A stretch of DNA of 64,000 nucleotides. Origin: Fratercula arctica (lineage: Eukaryota > Chordata > Aves > Charadriiformes > Alcidae). This document shows, one piece after another, positions 13,457 through 26,300 of the stretch. Under the pieces are notes generated by a model. That model did no database searches. It worked only from the letters and a program-made list of their open reading frames with translations, and was not told where the DNA came from. Every line of letters starts with the position of its first letter. Positions within the stretch are counted from its first letter, which is position 1. Made by a program: the position numbers and the translations under genes. The stretch is taken from the NCBI GenBank assembly GCA_947846985.1, contig CANTUZ010000001.1, forward strand, positions 3,324,504 through 3,388,503. Reading direction: 5' to 3'.

Positions 13457-13520
13457 CAGCTAGTGTAAATCAGGAGAGCTGTGTAGTAGGACATGGAGCT
13501 GGGCCAAACTACACCAGCTG
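13457..13520. repeat. Second relic of the palindromic MITE-like repeat
   Basis: Begins CAGCTAGTGTAAATCA and ends ACACCAGCTG. The central part (AGAGCT and GGAGCT on either side) keeps a degraded inverted-repeat layout about 64 bp long. This is the same family as 7069-7107, with the middle retained. Confidence 0.5.
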
Positions 13521-15919
13521 TTAGGATGTGGCAGGGCATGTTATGAGAGAGGGAACTGTAGCATCACCCGGCAGAGGTATTCACAATAATTAAAGCCATT
13601 TCATTCAGAAGCTGAAAGACCTCAGTGTTTCGGAGCAAAGCCTTGAAAACTGGTTGCTGAGGGCCTGGGGAGGGAAGGAGGCTGGTACATGAAGATCTTG
13701 CCCTGCCATTAGGGATACATTTTCCTTGCAAAACTGATTTGCGACAAATGTTCTCCCAAATATCTTTCAGGCCACACACGCACAGAAAATCATTTGGCAG
13801 CTACTTTTTGGTCTCCTGCTGCACCAAGCATTGCAGTTGAGAGCAAGGAAACTTCTCTTTCCTGGTCCCTCTGTGCTTTGCTGCTGATGCCAGGAGAAAA
13901 GCATCAGAGCCAGGGTGCAAGGAGCAAGATGCACCATGAGTCGTTCCACCAGTACGGTCCCATGTTATAGATTCTCGTTTTATTCCTAGTTTGTATTAGA
14001 AGGAAAAGAAAACAGAAAGCGCTCCGATAGAAAGCCATTTTCTGAAAAATTAGAAAATGCCACTCCATCAGGAGGGAGATGACACTAATTTGCTGGATGA
14101 AGCAGGGCTGTGTAACAAGGGAGGCTGCAGTTTATCAGACCTTGCCCTGTGCATGGCTCTCGTCCGGGTAAGGCTCATCACCCTGGGCACATTGCTAATG
14201 CAGGGCGCAGCCACACTAGAGAAGGACCCTGAAACACAGGAGTTATAGCAAAACCAGTGTAAAGGCGTTAATTCATAGACCAACAGCCTAGGACATGGGC
14301 TGGGGCCCATGAGCTTCTTTCTTAGCTGAAAGAAACAAAATTCACACAAAGCTCATGACGGATTATCTAGAGCGGAGATTTTGAGCCTGGCTGCCCCAAA
14401 ATGCAAACCTCCAAACACTGCAGCCATTTCAGTTCAGCATCTTCAGCAACAGACAGATGTGGGCAGAGGCAAACACAAAGTGTGAGGTACCACCAGGGCT
14501 AAAGGTCTGCTGAGGGATCACTTCCCACCTGATGGACCTGCAGATGCCCGGTAGGCTTGCTCGTGTCTTTTCATGCTCTGAAAAGTTATGGTTTCTTCTG
14601 ACATGGGAAAAGCAGCTGAGGAACACGGGCCTGACGGTGGAGTGAAATGCAGCTGAAAACAATGTGCATATAGAGAATTTCTTCCATCTCGCTATTTTTT
14701 CGCCAAGCAGAAAGACTCAGGACATCAGCAAGGGAGCAAGAAAAAGAGTCATTACAGAATAGCATTGAAATGCTCAAATTTTTCTTTGGTCAGAACATCC
14801 CTGCCTTGTTGGCTTCATCAGAAACTGGAAATAAAAATAAAATTCCTTAAAAGAATGAAAGTAGAGCATTTCTTTACATATCAAACGAAGGCAAATTCTG
14901 GCTTTGGAGAGCAGTGGGATTTGTGCCACCAGCCTGTCTGCATGTCAGCCTATAGACACCCACCGCTCATCACACCGCACTGTGGAGACATTTTAGTCCA
15001 CCAGCTTTTATGGGGTGACAATAACACAAACCACTGACAAACTACCAAAGGCCTCTTTTTGCCTGCTCGTGGCTGGGGGAGGGAAGGAGGCGAGGAAACC
15101 AAACTCGTTACAGCAAAGCAAAGTAGCTAAGGAGTATAAAATATGTATAATTTTGCTCTATAGCCTGCAATGCTTTTCTCCTCCAGCTCTCAGGGCTGCT
15201 CAGAGACATGTCAAAGGCAGTTGCCTCCTAGAGAGCAGCTGGGTGGGAAAAAAAGGGGATTTGGAGGAAGACTGCGGTGTTACGGACATATTTCCCCCAA
15301 GGAAAGTGGCACTGTCCTCCCCCATTTGTGCATGAGTAATTTTTTGGCTGTTTACAGCACTTTGCTTGGGGAATGGCATGCCCAAAAATGACCTGAAGGA
15401 CCTCGCCGGCTCTGCTGCCTTCTGCTCCTGGAGCAGACATCCTTCTCCAACATCACTTTCCTGACATAGGAATACCCTATGGATACCCATTTGCTGGATA
15501 CCCATTGCAAAAAAAAAAAAAAACAAAATAGAGCAAGAAAGGGAACCTAACCTCAGCTAAAGCTTCCAACGCAACATGCAGGAGCGAGGAGCAAACCACC
15601 CATGAGATATATTAATCATATTTGTTCTTATGCTCCTTGGGGGCACCGGGATATTTTACTGATGAGAGTGATCGCTGACATTAAAACCAAAACAGGAACA
15701 GTGACTCTTCCTTTCTCCAAGTGCTCTGTTCCATGGTCTTGACTGTATCTTGGCTAATTCTGCTCAGAATGAAGAGGCTGGGGAGACAGGGAATAAAGGA
15801 ACTTATCTATCCCACGCCAGCGAGTGCCTCAATCCATGCTCTTCTCCCATTCTTGGGAGGGAAAGCAGGGTTGCTTTCCAAGTAGGAAAGTGAAACATAA
15901 TAATCTAACATTTTGCTGT
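13521..15919. other. Flanking DNA downstream of WNT11
   Basis: No gene is recognised. Short frames only, plus a poly(A) run at about 15509-15523. It lies beyond the distal WNT11 poly(A) signal in gene orientation. Confidence 0.4.
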
Positions 15920-15938
15920 TGCACCAGTAACTTCAGCA

Positions 15939-15944
15939 TTTATT
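15939..15944 (-). terminator. Distal poly(A) signal AATAAA, WNT11
   Basis: AATAAA on the minus strand inside GAAATAAATGC, preceded by an AU-rich 3' UTR-like stretch. Use of this signal would give a 3' UTR of about 1.25 kb. Confidence 0.45.
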
Positions 15945-16962
15945 TCATACTATTGTTAATGCTTGTTTATAATATATAGATATATTTATGTAGGAAGTAG
16001 AGTAGACGAAAGCGCGAGATATATCTTATAAATATTTCTGTATGTCCGCATACAAAAGAAAATATGTACAGCCACAGATAGTGGTTCTCTGCTATGTCAG
16101 GGAAGGGCCATGCGAAAGACTGACACGTTCCCACTCCTTCCTGCTGGGAATAGCTGCTGCCCTGCATGGCCGGACTCCCTACAGCCAGCACCGCACCCGC
16201 TCTGCTCTCTGTAGTTTCTTGGGACTGGGTCAATAGTTTTGCAGGGGGAAAAGAGGCAGCGGCACATTTCCCTAAGGACTTGATGGCCCAATGGGGCAGA
16301 ACATCAGTGACTAAGGGCATCACACCCAAAGGGCAAGAGAGAAAGAGAGCAGGAGCTGTGTTTTTTTTTTACTTTTCCCTCTGGATTTTGACTTAACTTT
16401 GTTACTTTACCCTAACAGCTCCACTATGATCTCGTGGACCCCATAAAGCCCTTCTCATGGTACACTATTCTCACTGCCTCTGGGATCCCGTGGGGGTTCT
16501 TGCACAGCTGAATTTGAAACCCCATCCAGCCTGGAAAAATCACGGACAGCTTTTCCCACAGCAGTTAACTTGAGAGCCGCAGACCTGCATAAAAGAAAGG
16601 TTAAAATGAGTCGTTCATTTCAGGGGATTGACCTGAAATCTTTCCACCTTTATCATCTGGAGTGGATGCTTCCATGATAAAAATTAAGTCTTTGGCAGCA
16701 AAAGCAGTTATTGCTGAAAAGTGGTGGCATTTTCCCTTCTGGGATGGTCCTAATGCAGACTCAGTACCTGCACTAGAAGGCATAGGCAGGCGTGAGCCTT
16801 AGGTATTTTGAAACAAGAGTCTTGTCTCTTCCCCGGGGAAAGTTTCTACTTTTGTTTCTCAAAATACTAAGGCACTTGATGGCCAGATGTCATTGGCAAC
16901 CATAGGAAATATTATGGAAGAAGATACTATCCCAAATGAGTTTTTGTCTTCTCAGAGTGTGT

Positions 16963-16968
16963 TTTATT
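16963..16968 (-). terminator. Proximal poly(A) signal AATAAA, WNT11
   Basis: AATAAA on the minus strand inside CACCAATAAAACAC, about 220 nt beyond the stop codon. This is the first canonical signal in the 3' region. Confidence 0.5.
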
Positions 16969-17189
16969 GGTGGGGGGAAACATTCGTGGGTTGGTTGTTT
17001 GGGTTTTTTTTTTTAAGGGTCTTATTTTTACCGGTGTGATTGTTGTTTTTCTTTCCCTCCTACCATCTTTCTTCAAGTCTGTGTCTTTACAAGATAAATG
17101 ACGTCTAGTCGGGGAAATGTTTTCTCTTCTCTGGACGGTGCTGGGGTTGCCGCTGGTGTCTCAGCTCCCGGGTGGAGAGAGGAGGGTTT

Positions 17190-17364
17190 TCATTTGCACA
17201 CATATCTCTCGACAGTCCGCTCGCACTTTTTACAGGTCACGTAGCAGCACCAGTGGTACTTGCAGTGGCATCGCTCCACAACTTTGTCCATGTAGGGGTT
17301 GTAGCCTCGGCCGCAGCACATCAAGTCGCAGCTGTCGCTCCCGTTGGAGGTCTTGTTGCATTGC
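17190..17364 (-). CDS. WNT11: WNT11 coding exon 5 (C-terminal cysteine-rich domain)
   Basis: Starts after acceptor TTCTTCCAG. It completes R297, then encodes residues 298-354 and a TGA stop (17192-17190). It has eleven cysteines in Wnt spacing ([19 protein letters not shown]), the finger-like domain that contacts Frizzled and co-receptor. Sequons lie at N300 (NKT) and N304 (NGS). The overlapping plus-strand open frames at 17117-17449 are shadows of this exon. Confidence 0.98.
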
Positions 17365-20300
17365 CTGGAAGAAAGAAAATGCCGTGAGCAAGCGCAAATC
17401 CCTGCAGGGCTTTCCAAACCGCTGCCCTGCGGTGGTGGCTGGAGTCTGACAGCTCTGCAAGGCATCAGGTGAAGCCAGAATGGTTGCATCCCAGCTGCAG
17501 AGAGCACATGGCAGGGATGAGCACCCAGCCAAGGAGCCCTCCGCACCTGCAAGGGAGGCAGGGAGAGTCCCAGGGCTGCACTCACATCACCTGCTTCCAT
17601 GCCCAGGATTGCACTTCCATCACCCAAAATAACATTAAGCTCCTGTCCTGACTCTCAGTTCAGTCTCAGCGGCATTTAGGCTGCTATCAGTGAGGGCAGG
17701 TAGGGCTTAGTTCCCGTACAGGCAGACAAGCAAAGCTATCATGGTACCTCCACCAAAGCAAAACCTCATAGTCCCTAGCAATCTGTATTCCCAAGCAGGC
17801 TCCAAAGCTGTCTGAAAGGAGATGGGAGAAGATGATACCCTAAAGAACAAACACTGGTGTTTGTCCAATGCTACCTACCCTGAAAAGGACGGAGGAGGAA
17901 CCCTGCAGCCACAGACTATTTGCACAGGCTCCGTGCCAACGATCCCGGGCTGGGAAAGCTCCCGAGCAGCCTGTTACAGCCACAATCCAGCCCTGACCCT
18001 ATCAGAGAAATCACAACCGATACTCGCAAGGCCGGACTCTGCGCTTTTCGCTCCCCGCCCCCCCCCCCGCCCCCGAATGTCCCCCAGTATGACACAAGCA
18101 GACGGGTAGCTGGCCCTATACCACCCCACACCCTGACCCAGGAGCAGGCAGTGTGGCAGGACCCCAGCGTAGGATGACAAGTCGCCAAATATCACACGGA
18201 CTTCCACTGCTTGTTTTGCTTCTGCTTTTAATTAAAGCCAGACTTGCTGGGATAAGTTGAACATTGTGTGGGGTTCCCTCACTTTGTCTGCTTGCAAGCG
18301 GCTGGTTTGAGGGTTTCAGATGTAACTCATGAATTGGAGACTCTCTTTCATTGATCATGGATCACAGCCATTCTCAAACACCAGCTATCTCATTCTCCTA
18401 AATTATGTCAAGTTGGGTCATTGGACATGACAGCGCAACAGGCATTGACTTTTGGATGAGATGAACCATGTCGTAGAGGTGCCATTTGTCCATGGGCTGT
18501 AAAGATAGCCCAGGGTGGAAGTGTTCGTGTTTGGTCAGATGCTCAGCTGGACACTAGCGCTCAGATCTCATGATGCACCCAACACCAGGGGGCTGTGAAC
18601 CTGATGGAGTCTTGAAACTACCATAAGAAAGGCACTTTGGAGAGTGGGGGGATTTCTGACATCTCTCCTAAACCTTATTCTGTATGGCTATTTTGGACAG
18701 AAACAATCTAAGGCTGGTTTGGGGCAGGGAAAGGAGAGAGGAGCATGAGTCGGACTCGAGCAGAGCACTCCGTTAATAGATGAAAACAAATCCATGAGAT
18801 TTATAGGAATTCCTCGTGAGGTAATGCTTTAGGAGAAGTTACGGGATTAATGAGGTGTTGAGATTTTGTTCTTGTTCTTCCTTTATTTTTTTCTGACTCA
18901 GGCGGGCCCCCTGTTTGTTATTTCTGACTCGCATTCCTCCCCAGGTCCAGTGTTTAAAGGCCACCCCCCCTCCTCCCCCTCATTCGGGAGTGTGTGTAAA
19001 TATTTACAAACCTTTGAAAGCCTCTACCAAAGCTGAAGTCTGCAACCACACTGAGCGTGTTTGCCTAACGCTGAACCAAAGGCGTTGTTATTGCCCCTGC
19101 GAGCCGGGGCCCCTTCGCCAGGAAACCTCCAAATGACTCCTCATAAATGTATTAGTAAATGCATTAAATATTAAGAGCAAAGGTTCAAATATAGGCGTGT
19201 TGACATTAGAAGAAGGGAGGGTATTTGACAACCTTACTCAGCTTCACCGGTGGATGGAAAGGTTGTTGCCCGGAGGTTCACCTAGGGAGGATGGGGAGTC
19301 TGCAGAAGCACGGTGATGGATGTGCAGTGCATCCGTGCCACCTCGTGCTGAGACCTCATCAAAATGGCCAAGAAGAGGAATACGGGTCCATTCTGACTCT
19401 AGCTCACCACTGAGGACATTCATTCCTCAAATGTACAAGGCACCCAACAGTTAAATTTACCCCATTCCAATAGAGAGCAAAACTCTTCTACCTGCTGTGT
19501 TGAGACCTGGGAATCTCCCTTTCCTTGCACCCACTCCTGGGGTTTGCAACAAAAAAGTGGGTCTACTAGGAGATACACCTTTTCATAGCTGTCCCCATCC
19601 TACCCAGCCTGAAATAGAGAAAGGAAAAAACCAAAATCTTAGCTAAAAAATCCCCTAGCTTCCCTCAGTTTTGGATAAAGGAACAGCAACCTTCTGAATG
19701 AATGGGTTGAATAGCCAAAACAAAGCTTTTGACCCCATCCTGAACCTAAATGGGCTTCTAAAAAACTTTCCCAACAATGCCACTAACCGGAGATTTTGTT
19801 TTCTGTTTTAAAGCCTGGGCCTGGATGAATTATCTTTCTTTTTCTTTAAACAAGCTGAAACGGACGTAGCTTCTCAGTTGTATCTATACATACAAAAAGC
19901 AAGTGGGGGAAGACAAAGGAGACCAAAGACCAGAGTTTACCCACAGAAGCTGCCCCCGAGCATCTGCTTTCAGAGCCCACGGCTGCGATCTCACCAGGCT
20001 CCCTGCTGATGGGTTAAGTTCAATCTCATTTGTTTTGGGCCTGGTCCAGCACGATTCCAGCAACTCCGAGAAATGCCCTCCTCCCGAGCCTCGGAGAGAA
20101 AATACGAAGGCAGGCGATTGCATCTTAACACAACACCGTAACCTCTACAAGCACTTGGAAGACCGGTGAAAAACGATGCTTCAGCCGTAATCCCAGCCAA
20201 GGTCCTGGCTCAGGAACAGGCTTTCACATTGTCACACTGCTTTTTCCTTCTTTATTCAAGCAGGGGGGAGGTCAGCCCTGCTGACTGGACAAATCCCACT

Positions 20301-23300
20301 TAATACGCCTGTCCAAAATCTCCCCTTTCCAGCCCTCATTTGCGGAAACGTTGCAGTACATTGCTCCCTGAGCCCAAACAGCTTCATCACAGGGGTGGAT
20401 CCTCGGCAGAGATGGTGAAGGACATCCCAGCACTTGTAAGAGTCTTTCCCCAGATGGAGAGGCTGAGCCATCTCACAGTTACCCCCTGGGGGATTTTCAT
20501 TTTAAAAACTATGGGGAGATGTCACATTTAATTTCATTGTGGATCCCAGTTCACTACTGTCCCATCGGCAGATATAAGGATATTTTTTGGTTGCCCAGCT
20601 GGCATCTGAGAGCCAAACTGAGGCCAACTCTGTTCTGTGTCACCCACAATAATGACATATGATGACAGGGATGGGCCAGATGTCCACTGGAACCTCACTG
20701 CATCAGTCCTATTAATAAGTGGAAGCTGCTTATAAGTACGTTAGAAGTCATTCTGGGTGACAGCAACTGCCTGCTTGGCCTAGTACGTCTCCCAATGGCT
20801 GTGGGAGACGCTGTTTAGGGAGGAAAATACAAATCTGGCCACTTTCTGTAGTCCTTTTCCTCATACACCACCAGCACCTGGGCTGTTGTATCAGGGATGG
20901 TAGAAGGTATGTTCCTACCTAGACATCTTATTATCCCCTTGTGGACAACTTGGCCATGGGTTTGACTCATCCCTTTCTGACCTCAGGGAAACCATCTGCC
21001 TCCAAGGACTCCAGCAACCACAAGTACCAGAAGACAGTACTGCTGTGTAAAGAAGTAATTTATTTTATCTCCTTTAAATCAAATTCCTGTTCATTTCTTT
21101 AGTGCCCCTAGTGCCTCTTGCACCGGTAACCTCAAGTTGTACAGCAGTATATAAAAGAAAGAAAAAATAATTCAAATCCCCCAGGAGGTATGGAACACAA
21201 TGGACATTGGCTAAAAATACATCACAGTGCACAACTTCATATGAGATTTTGAGGGCAGGATCTTAACTACTTTTAAATTGCTTTCTCATCCACAAGGAAC
21301 GACTAGAGACTGACACTGAACAACTGTACGAAAGAGAGTTATCAATAGTGTATGTCAGCGAGGAGATGTCAAGGGAGGCCCTGGAACCAGCCTGTATTTT
21401 CATTAACGAGGAGTAAAGAGTGAGCTTTAAAATTTGTGGATAACGCTGGGGTAAAAAGAGCTGAGAGCATTTTGCGTGAGTGAATTAAAATGCAAAGTAA
21501 GTAACACACTTAGAGACAGATGCAGATAGATGTGGGAATGTTCCCAGGAGAGTCAGAGGAGCAGTTCAGAAAGTAGAAAAGGTCGAAGGAACTGGTTTAG
21601 AGAAGTTTGTAAGAAAAGCTGTCTTCCTATCTATAAAAGATCATTGCAAAAAGGCGCGAGCAGAAATGTTCTTTATATGCAGGGAAAAGAGGACAAGAAA
21701 TGATCAGTTTGATTTGAAAAAAAAAAATAAAAAGATAAATTCAGATTAAGAAAAACATAACTCTGAGGATAGTAAAGCCCTGGAACAGGTTATTTAGGGA
21801 AATGGTCATTTAGGGAAATTGAAGACCAGAGTAGACAAACATCTTCAGTAACAGCCCAGGTGGTCTCAGTGCAGTCTCACTCCTAAAAAGAACAGGCTCC
21901 ATGGTAAATCATTCCCAACACTGATGTTCCCTAACTCCAACCCTGTTTTGATGCAGAGCAACCAAGTACATTTAAGAGAGTTGGCTGACTTTTTTTATCC
22001 CCTGAATTCACTACCCGCTTCAATTTTACTGTGTGAAATTATTCTTTCCACCAACAAATTCATTATTCACGAATCTGTTCAGGAAACTTTACAGTCAAAT
22101 CCAGGTCTCTCAAAGTGGGAAGGATTCAAACTTCCCCAGGGAGCAACCCAGCAAAAGCCCAGGAAAGCAGGGCTGGCCCAACTGCTGAAATGGGCAGCAG
22201 CTACAAGCACATTGCCCTGGCAAAGTTCCTCCACTGCAGGTGGGAGGAACAGAAAGCTGCTATTTTCCTGACTTTCTTTCAGTTTAAACTTCTGGGGCAC
22301 TCACAGAAGAATTATTTGCCATTCGTTATTCATCATTTGTTGGATCCCACGAAAAAAGATTGGCACATCTGATAACGGTTCCAAAAATTACTGAATCATC
22401 ACACATGTTATAGAATCATAGAATCGTAGAACTGTCTAGGTTGGAAGGGACCTTTAACATCATTGAGTCCAATCATCAACCTAACTCTGCCAAAACCACC
22501 ACTAACCCATGTCCCTCAGCACCACATCTACACGTCTTTTAAATCCCTCCAGGGACGGTGACTCAACCACTTCCCTGGGCAGCCTGTTCCAATGCTTGAC
22601 AACCCTTTCAGTGAAGATATTTTTCCTAATATCCAATCTAAACCTCCCCTGGCATAACTGGAGGCCATTTCCTCTTGTCCTAAACCAAGTTATAACCAAG
22701 TCAAAGCCAAAGTTCATCACGTTGCTTCCTGTGCCCTCACTGAGTGCCAGAAACCAGAAGAGGCCGTAACAAAACCCAAACACCTAATGCCATTGTCTAC
22801 CCATAACTGCCACTCTTTCCCATACAAATATGAGTGCTTCTGCTAAGAAATCTCGTTGCCCACATAATCACACAAGGCAAAGCATATTTTTGGTGTGGCA
22901 TGAAACAAGTGGTTTCAAAGAAAAGGGCTGTAATTGAACACTGAAAACCACCGCATCCTTTCTTTGCAGCATTTGATCAGCCCTTTGACACCTTTGGGAC
23001 CACCAAGGTGCCAAAGAGGTAGCCACCAGCCACCAAGTCTTTGCAGTCACCACCGAGCAGTAGAGGCCTGCTTCGCTAACTCCATGTGTGTTCCTAGCCA
23101 AGAAAACATACCAGCCTAAGACACCCTGGGAGACACTTAAGATTAATATTTTGTGTTGCAGAAAAGAATGAACATGTGAGCAAGGAGCAACCACCAAAGA
23201 ATGGCTAAGGGGCGGTGGTCTGATTTCTGCAGCGTAAGAGGGCTCCTTCCCATCTCCAGCAGGGAGGGAGCAGTGTTTGCATGGCTCCGAGGCTGCTCTG

Positions 23301-26300
23301 GGAAAGATCAGTAATAAACAGCTCAGTTATCTCTCCAAGGCTTCAAGAGCTGGAGGCTTTTGCATGCATGGCAGAATTTCCCTTTCCTTGGATTCCTTAA
23401 GGGACCTTAAACAGGCTTTGAAATACGATACATTGCACCCTACTGATAAAGAAGGTTAATACTTTGGCTCCTTTTCTCACAAAAGAGGTCTCAATTTTAT
23501 AATCTGTTATTATTTATCATTTACTCCAAGCTGATAATGAATTTTTCAGGCAGGAGAAACTGAACTACCTTTGTAAAAGATGAGTTATAGGATGCTTCTG
23601 TCCAAGAAAGCTCTGAAAAGGGAACGTATACATTTTCTCCCAGTGGTTAATTTGTTGTATTTAAAGTTGTACAATCCACTTGCTGCTCCACAGATCAGCT
23701 TCTTTAGATTTTTCTCCAGACCATTTTTTTATTGGCCATGAAAAATGGTGGCATATAAGCACATGGAGTTTGGCTGGAGTCGAAGAGGGCTGCGGCTGCA
23801 GCAAACCTGTTTGCAGGAGCCTTGGACACCGGTTGCAACACTCAGCTCCTTAATCAGATTTTTGAGCACTTCAAAGAGGCTTCACATCTCAGGTTCGGGT
23901 TCAGCTCCCTGGCTTTGAAATCTGGATACACCCGAAGTGCTCGGAGGCATGCAGATTTCCAAACCATTTCTAATTTCAACATGAAACTAAGAAAGGCCGA
24001 GGTGTCTCAGCAAACATTTCAGGTTTGTTCAAAACAAGGCTTTGAAATCCTTTCAGCGAAAAGCTCTGAAAGGCTTTTGAGTAACCGGGTGCGCGTTTTC
24101 CGAGTGGATTTTCACGCGGTTGCACTACAAGGTAATTCAATTCCCTCTCCTGCCTGAAAAACACACAATAAGTCCACATAATGCGAGGGATAATTGGAGA
24201 GATGGAAGCGACTGATTAGATTCTCCCTCCCACCCACCTGCCGGTGCAGGATTGTTCCCTGCAGCATACCCTGAAACTCAATATGTCCAAGGTGTTGCAA
24301 CTGAGCCATCATCCTCTGTCCTGTTTCCAGCGTGTTCCGAGTGAGCACCAGACCTATGAGAGCGGGAGGGGGGAAACGACTTTTTCTCTGTATGATGCAA
24401 AACTACTCATTTTTCGTAATGAAAATGCGGCAATCTGAATTTTTTAACCCAACAGCAGGAAAAGGGGTTGTTAATGGGGTCCCCTCCTCTCAGCACCCCT
24501 TTGGAGGAAGAAAGTGTGGCTGGGAAGCTGCTGAAGATGCCCAGATGTCTTCTAGAGCATGGTGAGGGGGGTCTGCACTGTAACATCCCGCACGCTGATC
24601 CCCGCACCCATGTTCATGGCCAGAAAAAGGGCCAAAGAGGGAACAGGCAGGTGTCGGAAGAAGAGAAGTGAGAAAATGGACTGAGGGACCACCACTAAAA
24701 AATCCCTTTCTGATTGCATTTGCCATAAAAGACCTTAAAAATTAACCCAGTAGGAAACAGCGGGATCTCCCCCCAGAGAATTCTGACGTGCACAAGGATA
24801 AAATGTTAAGATGCCTCCGGGACTTGACTTCTAAAATAAAAACCTCTTTGGGCTATTTCCGTGCGAGCATTTTTACATCTTTGTGGAGTAAGCAGGAACC
24901 ACATTTTTCCCTGCCCTCTCTAGCAGCATCCCTTTTGTCTTCCTTCTCCCTCATCCCTGTCATTAGGCACTATCTCTGCAGCCCCAGGGCTGGCTGGAAC
25001 AGAGCCACTGCGTTTAAAATACACTGAGATGTCCGCTCGGTGAGGGAAAAATTGAGAAGGGAAAAAGGCATCCATGGGAGGAGGAGGTTAGGGAAGCTCC
25101 CCTCCTTTTCCCTGCTCCCCCCAGGAAGAATGGACCGATTCACAAACACATCGTGTGCATTTTTCATGTATTTCCTCTGTTAATTTAATGCAGAAAAGGG
25201 GCTGCTAAGGCTTGTGTTACGCATGCCAGTTTTGAGACACCAGCCATCTCAAGAGTTGGCAGATGGATTGTGATGAAAATGAGCGTAACTACGCATGACC
25301 TTAAAACTTGGCCTGAGAGATGCCTGCAGCTCAACACGGGACTCTCTCTCCCTCCTCCCCTCCCACAGCCATCACCATCCCGCACATCCGAGAATAAGGA
25401 GTATTTCTTGACAGGTTCCTTTTGAAAGTCATCCCCTCCTGCCTTAATATCTCGGTCCTCTAAATCCTCACTCAGTCTCACTTCCCGTGGACCCTCGCCT
25501 GGCAGGCTCACAATCACCGCTGTCGCCCAGCTCGGGATAAACGGATGCCTGCAATACACATTTTCCTATCCTCAGAAGGAGAAGGGAAAAAAAAAAAAAA
25601 TCATTCAAGACCTTGACATATTTTTCATCCTTAGCTGGGATAAAAGGCAAAATCTGTAAAATGAAATTAGATGAAGAAGAAGTCACGCCTCCCTCCCCCT
25701 TGAAAGGATTTCAGCTCATGGAAAATGTTTTACTTGGCAAATCTGTAATGGATTCTGTTTGGTTTTGACACAACCTGTTGATTTCATGCAATTCTTAAAA
25801 AAATAATTTCCAAATAGCCTCCACAATTTTTTTTTTCATTGCAAAACAGAGTAGCACAACAAAGAGGTCTTTTTCAAGACACAAGTTTGTCAAAATCCAT
25901 GCAAATCCCTCAAAACATCGGTTCCACTCAAATGACATTTTCCCTCAGAAACCAGCTTCAACACATGCTTTTTCTCTACAGTCCTCAGTGGCCCATAAAC
26001 ATCTTCACTTGCTAATTACTGCTCCACCACCAGGCTGGCGATGAATGTCAGCTTGGTGTTCCCACCACATTGCTGACAGACAAATGCTGTTGTAGAGCAG
26101 TTCAAGTTTTGGTCCTAATGGAGGATACTAAACTGCAACTAACTGCCGCAAAACATCAGAGGACAAAAAGGGCACACTTGTCTCACTCAACTGTCATCAT
26201 CTCCTGACCTTCTCCACCAGTTAAATGCTGACATATTGTCTACAGAGTTGCGGTTCCAGATTAAATGGCCATTGCTAAAGGATAGCTTCTAAAGTCCCCC

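Larger units (their letters stand above)
15920..17189 (-). other. WNT11: WNT11 3' UTR region
   Basis: Region downstream of the WNT11 stop. Two AATAAA signals are present on the minus strand, at 16968-16963 (about 220 nt after the stop) and 15944-15939 (about 1.25 kb after). Just before the distal one is an AU-rich stretch with TATTTAT-type elements near 15970-16035, which suits a regulated, unstable mRNA. The true end of the transcript is not known from sequence alone. Confidence 0.55.

Noticed and set aside
17117..17449. Plus-strand frames over the last WNT11 exon
   Set aside because: Antisense shadows of the cysteine-rich exon.
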